From Kiloniella litopenaei (GTDB lineage: Bacteria; Pseudomonadota; Alphaproteobacteria; Kiloniellales; Kiloniellaceae), in the NCBI RefSeq assembly GCF_000982415.1, contig NZ_LANI01000004.1, positions 293,973 through 357,972 of the forward strand: a stretch of 64,000 bases of DNA. Reading direction: 5' to 3'. Both the position numbers and the translations under genes were made by a program. Under the pieces are notes generated by a model. The model was not told where the DNA came from. It did no database searches and saw nothing but the letters and a program-made list of their open reading frames with translations. Below, piece after piece: positions 18,273 through 27,807 of the stretch. Position 1 is the stretch's first letter. Each line of letters starts with the position of its first letter.

Positions 18273-19151
18273 ATGTTTTTACATCTCCCCCCTTTGAACA
18301 GTATCCGGGTGTTTGATGCAGCTGCCCGTTTAAAAAGCTTTAAAGCCGCTGCATTAGAACTAAATGTCACGCCGACCGCAGTGTCGCACCAAATTCGCAG
18401 TTTGGAAGATACGCTTGGTACTCTGTTGTTTGAGCGAAAAACGCGCGCAATTGAGTTGACGGAAGAGGGGGAAAAACTGGCTCAGGTCGCATACCTTTCT
18501 TTGCAACAGCTTTCTTCGGTAATTTCCGAGATCACCCATTCACAATCAACACTGACTGTAAGTACGACTGCATCGTTTGCAGCTTTATGGTTGGTGCCTC
18601 GGCTTGAGAAGTTTCATCAACAAAACCCGACAATCCAGGTTGTTGTTAAAACAGGTGAACAATTGGATGATTTTGAACGAGATAGACGCATTGATCTTGT
18701 CATTCGCTATGGTCGTGATGATGAAGAGGCGCGTGATAAAATTAAACTTGTGACAGAGACTATTGGTGCCTACACAACGCCGTTGTATCTGAAGAACGTA
18801 ACCAGAATAGAAGATGCTTGTTTGATTGAAACGAAGTGGAAAAATCAGAGCTTACCTTCTATTTCCTGGAGCCAAGTTACTACTGGAAAAATTAAGGAGA
18901 TAAATACACGGCATTTTGATCAGGAACATCATGTTGTTCAAGCTGCTCTTGCCGGGCAAGGTATTGGGTTGGTGAGCTCTTTATTGGTGGAAACAGCTGT
19001 TGAACAGGGCTGGCTGGTGGAGTTTCCAAATCACCCAAAGACAGCCGGACTGGCTTATTATTCAATAATTCCATCTCATAATGCGAGAGATCAAAAGGTA
19101 AAGCGTTTTCAGGACTGGCTTTTGCTTGAACTGAGAAATAATAAAATTTGA
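18273..19151 (+). CDS. LysR family transcriptional regulator (GcvA-like)
   Basis: A 292-residue LysR-type regulator. The winged helix-turn-helix covers residues 1-65 (LNSIRVFDAAARLKSFKAAA, then LNVTPTAVSHQIRSLE) and matches the GcvA-like subgroup. The effector-binding domain begins near residue 90 (LTVSTTASFAALWLVPRL). It is transcribed away from azoR and probably controls it and itself. The effector cannot be told from the sequence. Confidence 0.9.
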   Translation: MFLHLPPLNSIRVFDAAARLKSFKAAALELNVTPTAVSHQIRSLEDTLGTLLFERKTRAIELTEEGEKLAQVAYLSLQQLSSVISEITHSQSTLTVSTTASFAALWLVPRLEKFHQQNPTIQVVVKTGEQLDDFERDRRIDLVIRYGRDDEEARDKIKLVTETIGAYTTPLYLKNVTRIEDACLIETKWKNQSLPSISWSQVTTGKIKEINTRHFDQEHHVVQAALAGQGIGLVSSLLVETAVEQGWLVEFPNHPKTAGLAYYSIIPSHNARDQKVKRFQDWLLLELRNNKI

Positions 19152-19306
19152 ACATCGCAATTTTAAATATTTTGGCTTTTGTTTCCTGATAATCCTGTCG
19201 CTGATGATAGAGTTTTCTAAATTCCTTCTTGAAAACAGGGGCTTTAACAGCAATGTTTAGGTACAAGGCACAGCCTGTTTGTCTTGGTGTCTTGAACAGT
19301 TGTTAA

Positions 19307-20770
19307 ATGGAACCTGAATTTATGAAAGATAAAGGTGTAAAAGCCACTCGCAAGTCGCGGCAGTCCTTTACGCAACGACTTAGTAACTATCTTCTGGCCG
19401 GGGTCTTGATAACAGCGCCTGTTACCATCACTTTGTGGCTTGCATGGCGTGCCATTACCTTTGTCGATAGTCAGGTAACACCGCTTATCCCCTTGAAGTG
19501 GAATCCGGAAAACTATTTGCCTTTTGGCGTTCCCGGGTTGGGGTTGCTTGTGATTATTGTCGGACTGACCTTGATTGGTTTTTTGACCGCAGGTTACATA
19601 GGACGCTTGCTAAAACGTGCGAGTGATGCCCTTGTTAAAAAGCTTCCGGTTGTTCGCAGTGTTTACAGCTGGACACAACAGGTCTTTGAAACGGTTCTTT
19701 CCCAGAATTCCTCTGCCTTTAACGAAGTTGTGCTTGTCGAATACCCTCATCGAGGGTGCTGGGTTGTTGGCTTTATTACGGGGCGTACCAAGGGTGAAGT
19801 ACAAAGCCTGACAGATGATACTGTCGTGAATGTTTTTGTTCCTGCGACACCAAACCCGACAACAGGTTTTCTGCTTTTTATTCCCAAACAGGATGTTCAT
19901 CATCTGGATATGACAGTTGAGGAGGGCATCAAGCTTGTCATTTCAGGGGGCATACTATCGCCTTCTGAGATCAAAAAGCTTACTCAGGATGAAAAAGCGA
20001 AGAAAGCCGCGGAAGAAGCACAGGCGCATCATAAGCCAAGTGTCTTTATGAAGTTGAGAAACTATTTTTTTGGTGGCATGTTGGTGACGGCCCCGATTGG
20101 TCTTACATTCTGGTTGGCTTGGGAAATCATTATTCTGATTGATAGCTGGGTGCGCCCTTATATTCCGCTGAAGTGGAACCCGGAAACCTATCTTCCTTTT
20201 GCGTTGCCTGGGCTGGGGCTGTTTTTTATCTTTGTCACTTTGACATTGATCGGTTTCCTGACTGCTGGAATCGTGGGCAAAACATTGCTGCGGATCAGTG
20301 AGCGTTTGCTGGATCAGATGCCTGTCATTCGAACTGTCTATGGTGCCATCAAGCAAATCATTGAGACGATTTTTCAGGACCATTCCAATGCCTTCCGCGA
20401 GGTGGTTTTATTCCAGTATCCTCGACCAGGGTCATGGGCTCTAGGGTTTTATACCGGGGATTCCAATCGTTTGATTAAGGATATCTCCGAAGACGAATCA
20501 ATTAATATTTTTCTGCCAACAACGCCAAATCCAACATCAGGGTTTTTGCTTTTTGTTCCTCGCAAGGAAGCCAGAATGCTGACCATGTCAGTGGAAGAGG
20601 GGATCAAGATGGTTGTTTCGGGCGGGATTGTTACCCCTGAATATCATGCACCAGAGCAAGAGCAGGAAAAGTTGACCGTAGAGGCAGTAAGCTCCGATCA
20701 TGCGGCTAAACCTGTTGAAAAATCAGAGGAAAGTGATAAAGGCACAGAATCTCAAAAGGCTGCTTCGTAA
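19307..20770 (+). CDS. Tandem double DUF502 membrane protein
   Basis: DUF502 proteins are inner-membrane proteins of about 200-240 residues and unknown function. This 487-residue protein holds two full copies: about residues 20-225 and 245-450. Each copy repeats the same milestones: ITAPVTITLWLAW or VTAPIGLTFWLAW, PLKWNPE(N/T)YLPF, LTLIGFLTAG, ATPNPT or TTPNPT, then a GFLLF(I/V)P motif and a final VEEGIK(L/M)V(I/V)SGGI. Two membrane helices are expected per copy, so four in all. A charged linker (EKAKKAAEEAQ) joins them and a 40-residue acidic tail follows. The fusion is the notable feature. A second ATG lies five codons in. Confidence 0.9.
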   Translation: MEPEFMKDKGVKATRKSRQSFTQRLSNYLLAGVLITAPVTITLWLAWRAITFVDSQVTPLIPLKWNPENYLPFGVPGLGLLVIIVGLTLIGFLTAGYIGRLLKRASDALVKKLPVVRSVYSWTQQVFETVLSQNSSAFNEVVLVEYPHRGCWVVGFITGRTKGEVQSLTDDTVVNVFVPATPNPTTGFLLFIPKQDVHHLDMTVEEGIKLVISGGILSPSEIKKLTQDEKAKKAAEEAQAHHKPSVFMKLRNYFFGGMLVTAPIGLTFWLAWEIIILIDSWVRPYIPLKWNPETYLPFALPGLGLFFIFVTLTLIGFLTAGIVGKTLLRISERLLDQMPVIRTVYGAIKQIIETIFQDHSNAFREVVLFQYPRPGSWALGFYTGDSNRLIKDISEDESINIFLPTTPNPTSGFLLFVPRKEARMLTMSVEEGIKMVVSGGIVTPEYHAPEQEQEKLTVEAVSSDHAAKPVEKSEESDKGTESQKAAS

Positions 20771-20781
20771 ATATAATAAAC

Positions 20782-22863
20782 TTAACCAGACTTTAGATAT
20801 TTAACTGCTGTATCTCTCTCAAAAAGATACAGCAGTATACGCAATGCCTGACCTCTTGGGGTTTGTAGTGTGGGATCTTTGTCCATGATCAGTTTGGCAT
20901 CATTACGCGCTGTTGCCAGCAGTTCACCATGGCAGGCCAGATCGGCAACTTTAAACTCTGGCAGTCCGCTTTGCCGCGTCCCCAAGACTTCACCGGCACC
21001 GCGCAAGCGCAAATCCTCTTCGGCAATAACAAAACCATCATCACTTTCCCGCATGATCTTGAGGCGGGCTTTACTGGTTTCCCCCAGAGGGCCTTGATAC
21101 ATCAGGATACAGGTCGATTTTTCGCTACCACGCCCAATTCGCCCCCGAAGCTGATGCAGTTGGGCCAAACCGAAGCGTTCGGCATGTTCAATCACCATTA
21201 TCGTTGCTTGAGGAACGTCAACACCAACCTCGATAACGGTCGTTGCAATTAGAAGGTCAACATTGCCTTTGGCAAATTTTTCCATAACGGCGTCTTTTTC
21301 TGCGCCTTTCATGCGACCATGAACCAAGCCCACGCGATCGCCAAATCGTTCACTCAGTTCGCGATATCTCTCTTCGGCTGCGGCAAGGTCTGATTTGTCT
21401 GAATCTTCAACCAGAGGACAGACCCAATAGACCTTTGTGCCCTGATCCAGGGATCTCGCAACGCCATTGATAACATCATCAATCCGCTCTACCGAAACAG
21501 TGCGGGTATCAACGGGTTGTCGTCCGGCTGGCTTTTCTGTCAGGCGAGAGACTGCCATGTCGCCATAGGCTGTTAACATAAGCGTCCGGGGGATGGGTGT
21601 GGCTGTCATCACCAGCATATCGACCCCGGCGCCTTTGCGTGCGAGGGATAGACGCTGGTGAACACCAAATCTGTGCTGTTCATCAATCACGGCCAAAGCG
21701 AGGTCAGAGAAATCGATTTCGTCCTGAAAAAGTGCATGTGTGCCAATAACCATCTGTGTCGCACCATCGGCAATGCTTTCCAGAATGGCCTTGCGTGCTT
21801 TTCCTTTATCACGCCCGGTAAGAATGACGATAGAAATCCCAAGCTTTTCAGCAAAGGGTTGTAAGGTTTTGTAGTGCTGCCGTGCCAGAATTTCTGTTGG
21901 TGCCATTAAGGCAGCTTGAGAGCCACTTTCTATGGCCGCCAACATCGGGAATAAGGCAACGGCCGTTTTCCCGCTTCCCACATCGCCCTGCACCAATCGA
22001 AGCATGCGATTTGAGCTTTCCATATCGGCGATGATTTCACGGATAGACTGATCCTGCGATCCGGTCAGCTTAAAGGGAAGGATGTCCAGCATTCTCTCTC
22101 TGAGAGATCCATCTCCCTTGATCACGCGCCCCTTTGCCGCCGTCTGCTGTTCCCGGACAAGGGATATCGCAAGCTGGTTTGCCAAAAGTTCATCATAGGC
22201 CAAGCGTTTTCTATAGGGGGAGAAGGCGGTCAATTCATCTTCGGATTGAGGGTGGTGAACTTTTTTAAGACAGCTATGCCAATCAAGCCAGTTTTCTTGC
22301 TCTTTAAGGGAATTATCAAGCCATTCAGGTACGGCAGGGACTAAGGCAAGGGAGGCCTTGATCGCTTTTGAAAGAGGCTTGAGTGTTACACCTGCGCTTA
22401 AGGGGTAAACGGGTTCGACAGTTTTGACGTCTTCTTCTTCGTTTAGTGGCACCATGTGATCAGGATGTGCCATTTGTAGTACATCGCCAAAGCGTTCGAG
22501 CTTGCCGCTTATGATCCGTTCTTCCCCGACAGGAAGGAGCTTCATCAGGTAATCCCCGCGTGCATGGAAAAAGATCAATGTCATTTCGCCTGTGTGATCG
22601 TGACAGATGACCCGATAGGGGCTACGACGATTGGGGGAGGGAATATGTCGGGATACGGTGATCTTCAGTGTTGCAACACGATCAGAGATCGCGTCGGCAA
22701 TAGTTGGCGAATAACGCCGATCAACCATCCCCACAGGTAAATGCCAACACAGATCAAGCACACGTCCACCTGCCAGCTTTTCATAAAGCGTGCTTAAACG
22801 GGGCCCAACCCCCTGAAGAGTTGAAACAGGTGTAAAGAGTGGAAAGAGAATCTCTGGACGCAC
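20782..22863 (-). CDS. recG: ATP-dependent DNA helicase RecG
   Basis: RecG is a branch-migration helicase that regresses stalled forks and processes recombination intermediates. The 693-residue protein has the N-terminal wedge/OB domain (GVGPRLSTLYEKL and the later OB strands), Walker A GDVGSGKTAVA near residue 297, the DEQHRFG box, and helicase motifs TATPIPRTL, VIEVGVDVPQAT and QLRGRIGRG. The C-terminal LRLRGAGEVLGTRQSG is a family hallmark. It is convergent with the DUF502 gene, only 11 bases apart. Confidence 0.97.
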   Translation of the reverse strand: MRPEILFPLFTPVSTLQGVGPRLSTLYEKLAGGRVLDLCWHLPVGMVDRRYSPTIADAISDRVATLKITVSRHIPSPNRRSPYRVICHDHTGEMTLIFFHARGDYLMKLLPVGEERIISGKLERFGDVLQMAHPDHMVPLNEEEDVKTVEPVYPLSAGVTLKPLSKAIKASLALVPAVPEWLDNSLKEQENWLDWHSCLKKVHHPQSEDELTAFSPYRKRLAYDELLANQLAISLVREQQTAAKGRVIKGDGSLRERMLDILPFKLTGSQDQSIREIIADMESSNRMLRLVQGDVGSGKTAVALFPMLAAIESGSQAALMAPTEILARQHYKTLQPFAEKLGISIVILTGRDKGKARKAILESIADGATQMVIGTHALFQDEIDFSDLALAVIDEQHRFGVHQRLSLARKGAGVDMLVMTATPIPRTLMLTAYGDMAVSRLTEKPAGRQPVDTRTVSVERIDDVINGVARSLDQGTKVYWVCPLVEDSDKSDLAAAEERYRELSERFGDRVGLVHGRMKGAEKDAVMEKFAKGNVDLLIATTVIEVGVDVPQATIMVIEHAERFGLAQLHQLRGRIGRGSEKSTCILMYQGPLGETSKARLKIMRESDDGFVIAEEDLRLRGAGEVLGTRQSGLPEFKVADLACHGELLATARNDAKLIMDKDPTLQTPRGQALRILLYLFERDTAVKYLKSG

Positions 22864-22986
22864 GGGCTTTGACTTGCAGAAATTAAATCGGATGTTTATT
22901 AAATGTTCTAGTAATGTTTCCTATATCACAGCTTAATGTGCAAGCGAAACGAACAAGCGTAGTAAATTCAATAGCGGGTGAGATTT

Positions 22987-23271
22987 ATGAGTATGGCAGC
23001 TGACGCTGAATTGGAAAAAAGGCGTAAACAGCTCAGATTCAGAAGCTGGCATCGCGGAACACAGGAAGCCGATCTCATTATCGGAACCTTTGCCGATCAA
23101 AACGTTGGTAGTATGGATGCGACCGAACTGGATCTTTTCGAACGCGTACTCGAAATCCCGGACCCTGTCCTCTATGACTGGATTATTGGGAATTCCGCTC
23201 CGACGGAAAATATGCACAACAAAGTTCTTGATGCTTTGCTAAGCTTTAAATACACCCCGAATAAACGATAA
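22987..23271 (+). CDS. sdhE: FAD assembly factor SdhE
   Basis: SdhE promotes covalent attachment of FAD to succinate dehydrogenase (SDHAF2 in mitochondria). The protein has the family core KRRKQLRFRSWHRGTQEADL and then FERVLEIPDPVLYDWI. The RGxxE-type flavinylation motif reads RGTQEAD here. I chose ATG 22987, giving 94 residues with GGTGAG upstream; the frame extends three codons to a GTG. It sits between recG and mfd, a common alphaproteobacterial order. Confidence 0.92.
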   Translation: MSMAADAELEKRRKQLRFRSWHRGTQEADLIIGTFADQNVGSMDATELDLFERVLEIPDPVLYDWIIGNSAPTENMHNKVLDALLSFKYTPNKR

Positions 23272-23345
23272 TTCCCCTTATTGAATAGGTTCTATTGCCG
23301 AAACCTTGGCGATCAGAGCGATGATTATTATAAAGAATTGTAACA

Positions 23346-26300
23346 GTGAAAACACTCGCGACCCGACTTCAAGCCGCCGATCACTATCAGATTTCATCAG
23401 CACCCGAAGGCTATGACGCTCAGCTTCTTGCCGAGCTTGTTGCCGAGCTGGCGCCACAGCCTGTTCTTCATGTTGCGCTCGATGATAACCGTCTGGCTGT
23501 TCTTGCCGAGCTTGTCGGGTTCTTTGCGCCCGATATAGAGATTATTGAAATCCCGGCCTGGGATTGTCTGCCCTATGACCGGGTCAGTCCGCACAAGGAT
23601 ATTCTCGCGGCGCGTATCAATGCTTTTGCGAAGTTACTGGCAACACCTGCTCCCAAGTCAGGGCGGCTTGTCTTGACCACTGTTTCCGCTGCACTTCAAA
23701 AAATTCCGCCTAGAGAGTTATTTAAAAACAGAACCCTAGTCGCCAAATCTGGCGTGGAAATTAAAAACGAAGATTTGGTGAAATTCTTTTCGACCAATGG
23801 ATATCTGCGTTCAGAGACGGTTAGTGAGGCGGGGGAATATGCCATCCGTGGCGGTATTGTCGATGTTTATCCGCCGGGCGAAGAGCTTCCCCTGCGTCTG
23901 GATTTCTTTGGGGATGAGCTGGATACCCTAAGATATTTTGATCCGCTGACACAAAGAACAACAGGCGACGCGCAAAGTCTGGAGCTTAAGCCCGTCGGAG
24001 AAGCAATTCTTGATGAAAAGACAATCGAGTCTTTCCGAAAAGGCTATCGAGAGACCTTTGGTACTGTTGCCAAGGATGATCCGCTTTACGAAGCTATATC
24101 GGAAGGGCGACAGTATCCGGGAATGGAACACTGGTTGCCGCTTTTTTATGGCGATCTGGAAACGTTGTTTGATTATTTACCAACCGCTGTGGTGACACTG
24201 GATGGTCAAGTGGCAGAAGCAAGGGATGCCCGGATCGAGTCCATCACCGATTTTTTCCAGGCTCGTCAGACAATGGAAAACACGGCTGAAGGTGGCTGGG
24301 TTTATAAGCCAGTTCCTATGCAGCGTTTGTTCCTGTCTGTTGAAGACTGGGATGGTATTTTATCCAAAAGGCCGGTCACACAGTTTTCAGGCTTTACGTT
24401 ACCTGATCATCTTGAAAACCTGATTGATGTCGAAGGGAAGCAGGGAAAAGATTTTTCCGAAGCCAGAAATCGGGAAGATGTGAATGTCTTTGACGAGGTC
24501 AGTGAATACATTCGGCTTCAACAGACAAACGGTAAAAAAATTATCGTTACCGGTTTTACTGATGGATCCCGCGATCGACTTGTTTCCATGTTTCATGAAC
24601 ACGGTTTGACCAATACCGATGTTCTAAAAGAATGGAAAATCCACAAGAAAACCATGCGTAAACAGGTTCAATTCCTGACGCTGGGGTTGGAACGCGGTGT
24701 GATTACGCCAAATGTTGTGTTTATTACCGAGCAGGACATTTTGGGGGAACGCCTTGCCAGAGCACAAAAAAGACGCCGCAAGTCGGATAACTTCCTCAAA
24801 GAAGTTTCTTCCCTTCAGGACAGAGACTTTGTTGTCCACATGGAACACGGGATCGGACAGTACATTGGTCTGGAAACCGTTGATGTTGGCGGTGCACCGC
24901 ACGATTGTCTCAAGGTTATCTATAGCGGTGGCGACAAGCTTTTTGTTCCCGTAGAAAATATCGAAATACTGTCGCGTTATGGCTCGGAAGATTGTGGCGC
25001 TGAGCTTGATCGTCTGGGGGGGGCAGCCTGGCAGGCTAAAAAAGCACGCGTCAAAGAGCGCATCAGGGAAATTGCGCACCAGCTTATCGGCATTGCAGCG
25101 AACCGATTGTTACGCAAAGCGGACACAATTGATGTGCCCGAAGGGTTGTACGACGAGTTTGCCGCCCGTTTCCCTTATCCCGAGACCGAAGATCAGCTCA
25201 ATGCCATTGCGGATGTTTTTGAAGATCTGAGGTCAGGGCGACCGATGGACCGCCTTGTTTGTGGTGATGTTGGCTTTGGGAAAACTGAAGTTGCTCTTCG
25301 GGCAGCTTTTGTTGCGGTTATGAGTGGCAAGCAGGTAGCTGTTGTTGTGCCGACAACACTCTTGGCCCGTCAGCACTACAATAACTTTGTCGAACGCTTC
25401 AAAGGTTTGCCTGTACGCATTGGGCAGCTATCGCGTCTGGCGACCAGTAAAGAGCAGACTGAAACCAAAAAAGGTCTTGCCGAGGGAACGGTTGAGATTG
25501 TGGTTGGAACCCATGCCGTTTTCGCGAAAAATATGAAATTCTCTGACCTTGGTTTGCTGATTGTTGATGAAGAGCAACACTTTGGCGTTAAGCAAAAAGA
25601 ACGTTTGAAAGAACTGCGTTCTGATGTGCATGTTCTGACCTTAACAGCAACCCCGATACCGCGAACGCTACAGATGGCAATGTCTGGTGTTAAAGAAATG
25701 AGCCTGATTGCCACGCCACCGGTGGACCGTCTTGCCGTACGTACATTTGTGCTGCCCTTTGATCCTGTCATTGTACGTGAAGCGATTTTAAGAGAACACT
25801 ATCGTGGCGGGCAGACCTTCTATGTCTGTCCGCGTCTGTCGGATTTAAGAGAGCTGAAAGAGCGTCTTGAAAAGCTTGTGCCGGAAGTCAAAATCTGTGT
25901 GGCACACGGGCAGTTGGCGGCTAGTGATCTGGAAGATGTGATGACCGCTTTCTGTGATCACCAGTACGATGTCTTGTTATCGACCAGTATCATTGAATCC
26001 GGGCTGGATATTCCAAGTGCCAATACAATGCTGGTTCACCGTGCTGACATGTTTGGTCTTGCCCAGCTTTATCAGATCCGCGGACGTATCGGTCGGTCCA
26101 AAATCCGGGGTTATTGTTATCTGACCCTGCCTGTTGGCAAGCTGTTGAGCAAAACAGCTGAACGCCGCCTTGAAGTTATGCAAACGCTGGATAGTCTCGG
26201 GGCCGGATTTAACCTTGCCAGCCACGATATGGATATCCGCGGAGCAGGGAATCTGGTCGGGGATGAGCAATCCGGCCATATTAAAGAAGTCGGTGTTGAA

Positions 26301-26828
26301 CTCTATCAGCAGATGCTGGAGGAAGCCGTTGCAACGCTGCGCAGTGATGAAGTGAATAACGAAGAGGACCACACATGGTCGCCGCAGATCAACATCGGCA
26401 CATCTGTATTGATACCGGACCGTTATGTGGCTGATCTGAATGTGCGCTTGGGGCTTTATCGTCGCCTGTCTTCCTTGACCGAGCGATCCGAAATTGACGG
26501 CTTTGCTGCCGAGCTTATTGACCGCTTTGGGGATCTGCCGGAAGAGGTGGAAAACCTGTTGCAGGTCATGTTGATCAAAGGTCTTTGTAAACAGAGTGGT
26601 GTTGAGAAGGTGGATGCAGGCCCCAAAGGTGCCGTTGTTTCCTTTAGAAATGATACCTTTGAAAACCCATCGGCGCTTATCATGTTTATTCAGGAACAGG
26701 TGGGAACCGTTAAAATTCGCCCGGATCACAAGCTCGTTTATCGCCGCGCCTGGGATGATGCCGCGAGCCGCCTGAAAGGCGTTAAGATGATGATGGAAGA
26801 GTTGGTCAAGCTTGCCAAGGCATCATAA
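23346..26828 (+). CDS. mfd: Transcription-repair coupling factor
   Basis: Mfd removes RNA polymerase stalled at lesions and recruits UvrA to the template strand. The 1160-residue protein has the UvrB-like N-terminal region (IEIPAWDCLPYDRVSP near residue 60), the RNA-polymerase-interacting domain (RDFVVHMEHGIGQYIGLE near 495), Walker A GDVGFGKTEVA near 640, DEEQHFG, TATPIPRTLQMAM and the C-terminal TRCF module. It starts with GTG 23346. The uvrA gene is in the same window but 15 kb away. Confidence 0.98.
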   Translation: MKTLATRLQAADHYQISSAPEGYDAQLLAELVAELAPQPVLHVALDDNRLAVLAELVGFFAPDIEIIEIPAWDCLPYDRVSPHKDILAARINAFAKLLATPAPKSGRLVLTTVSAALQKIPPRELFKNRTLVAKSGVEIKNEDLVKFFSTNGYLRSETVSEAGEYAIRGGIVDVYPPGEELPLRLDFFGDELDTLRYFDPLTQRTTGDAQSLELKPVGEAILDEKTIESFRKGYRETFGTVAKDDPLYEAISEGRQYPGMEHWLPLFYGDLETLFDYLPTAVVTLDGQVAEARDARIESITDFFQARQTMENTAEGGWVYKPVPMQRLFLSVEDWDGILSKRPVTQFSGFTLPDHLENLIDVEGKQGKDFSEARNREDVNVFDEVSEYIRLQQTNGKKIIVTGFTDGSRDRLVSMFHEHGLTNTDVLKEWKIHKKTMRKQVQFLTLGLERGVITPNVVFITEQDILGERLARAQKRRRKSDNFLKEVSSLQDRDFVVHMEHGIGQYIGLETVDVGGAPHDCLKVIYSGGDKLFVPVENIEILSRYGSEDCGAELDRLGGAAWQAKKARVKERIREIAHQLIGIAANRLLRKADTIDVPEGLYDEFAARFPYPETEDQLNAIADVFEDLRSGRPMDRLVCGDVGFGKTEVALRAAFVAVMSGKQVAVVVPTTLLARQHYNNFVERFKGLPVRIGQLSRLATSKEQTETKKGLAEGTVEIVVGTHAVFAKNMKFSDLGLLIVDEEQHFGVKQKERLKELRSDVHVLTLTATPIPRTLQMAMSGVKEMSLIATPPVDRLAVRTFVLPFDPVIVREAILREHYRGGQTFYVCPRLSDLRELKERLEKLVPEVKICVAHGQLAASDLEDVMTAFCDHQYDVLLSTSIIESGLDIPSANTMLVHRADMFGLAQLYQIRGRIGRSKIRGYCYLTLPVGKLLSKTAERRLEVMQTLDSLGAGFNLASHDMDIRGAGNLVGDEQSGHIKEVGVELYQQMLEEAVATLRSDEVNNEEDHTWSPQINIGTSVLIPDRYVADLNVRLGLYRRLSSLTERSEIDGFAAELIDRFGDLPEEVENLLQVMLIKGLCKQSGVEKVDAGPKGAVVSFRNDTFENPSALIMFIQEQVGTVKIRPDHKLVYRRAWDDAASRLKGVKMMMEELVKLAKAS

Positions 26829-26832
26829 TTAC

Positions 26833-27555
26833 TTAAGCAAAAACCTGTGCCCAATCCGGATAACCATTCAGCTCGGCTTGTTGAGCAACCTTTGACCAAT
26901 CGTAATCCAGGGCTACAAGCTCGACAGACCAACGTCGTTCAGTTTTTGTTGCCATAGCATAGTGGGCAAGTGCTATGCCATTTTCGGCTTCCATGGGGTT
27001 ATCTGTATCTGTGTATCTGGGGCAACCGACACTGCCGGGATTTATAATGGTACTTCTGTTGGGACCCATTGCGATATGTGCCAGATGACTATGACCACAA
27101 AGATATAGACTGGCCTGATGATCCGGGCCTATACGTCTGTGTACATCTTCACCACGAGCTAGAGCCAGGCGTCCGTCAACTTTATCTTCCAGTAGGTATT
27201 GTGTATCGCTATCAGGTGTGCCGTGAAACGCGAAGATGTCTTCATCTAGATGCAATCGGGAAGGGAGGTCACCAAGCTTCTGCTTTTCAAATCCTGACAG
27301 TACTTCACAGGCAAAGTTATAACCCGGATTGATTTCTGACGCTTTGCGTTCGGCGAGCCACCGATCATGATTGCCCCGCACAGTTGGCAAGTTTAGCTCT
27401 TTGAGAAGGTCGTAAGTTTCTTTGGGCCAAAAGGGGCCGGAAACACAATCCCCGAGGTTAAGGGTAAGGTCGGGCTTGCGGCGTTTAATGTCTTCAAGAA
27501 CAGTTTCTAACGCCAGAAGGTTTCCATGGATATCTGATATAATTGCGATCTGCAT
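26833..27555 (-). CDS. Metallophosphoesterase family protein
   Basis: A 240-residue calcineurin-like phosphoesterase with a two-metal active site. All motifs are present: SDIHGN (residues 7-12), GDCVSGP, GNHDRW, FHGTPD and the C-terminal GHSHLAH. The closest description is the YfcE/DUF2437-like group of small diesterases. The substrate is unknown. It is convergent with mfd (4 bases apart) and divergent from the TRAP transporter operon. Confidence 0.88.
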   Translation of the reverse strand: MQIAIISDIHGNLLALETVLEDIKRRKPDLTLNLGDCVSGPFWPKETYDLLKELNLPTVRGNHDRWLAERKASEINPGYNFACEVLSGFEKQKLGDLPSRLHLDEDIFAFHGTPDSDTQYLLEDKVDGRLALARGEDVHRRIGPDHQASLYLCGHSHLAHIAMGPNRSTIINPGSVGCPRYTDTDNPMEAENGIALAHYAMATKTERRWSVELVALDYDWSKVAQQAELNGYPDWAQVFA

Positions 27556-27807
27556 TTGTCCAATAACCCCTTCTTTATTGTCTTATTCTCAATAGGATAT
27601 TCGGAAAATAAAAAATACCCGAGCGTTACAAGTTTGATAAAATCAACTAATTCTATTCCCTGTTAGGTATTATTATTGCGTCTTATTTTCAAATCAATTG
27701 ATTTAAGTTAGTTTCTCTATTATTGAATAATTCTCTTCTGTGGTTGCGCGACACCAATTCTAAGTCCGTAAAGATCAAAAAAATAATAAACACTTGGGAT
27801 CAAACTT

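Noticed and set aside
25977..26729. 250-codon minus-strand frame inside mfd
   Set aside because: It covers the conserved C-terminal mfd region on the opposite strand; no family-like text and no start signal.
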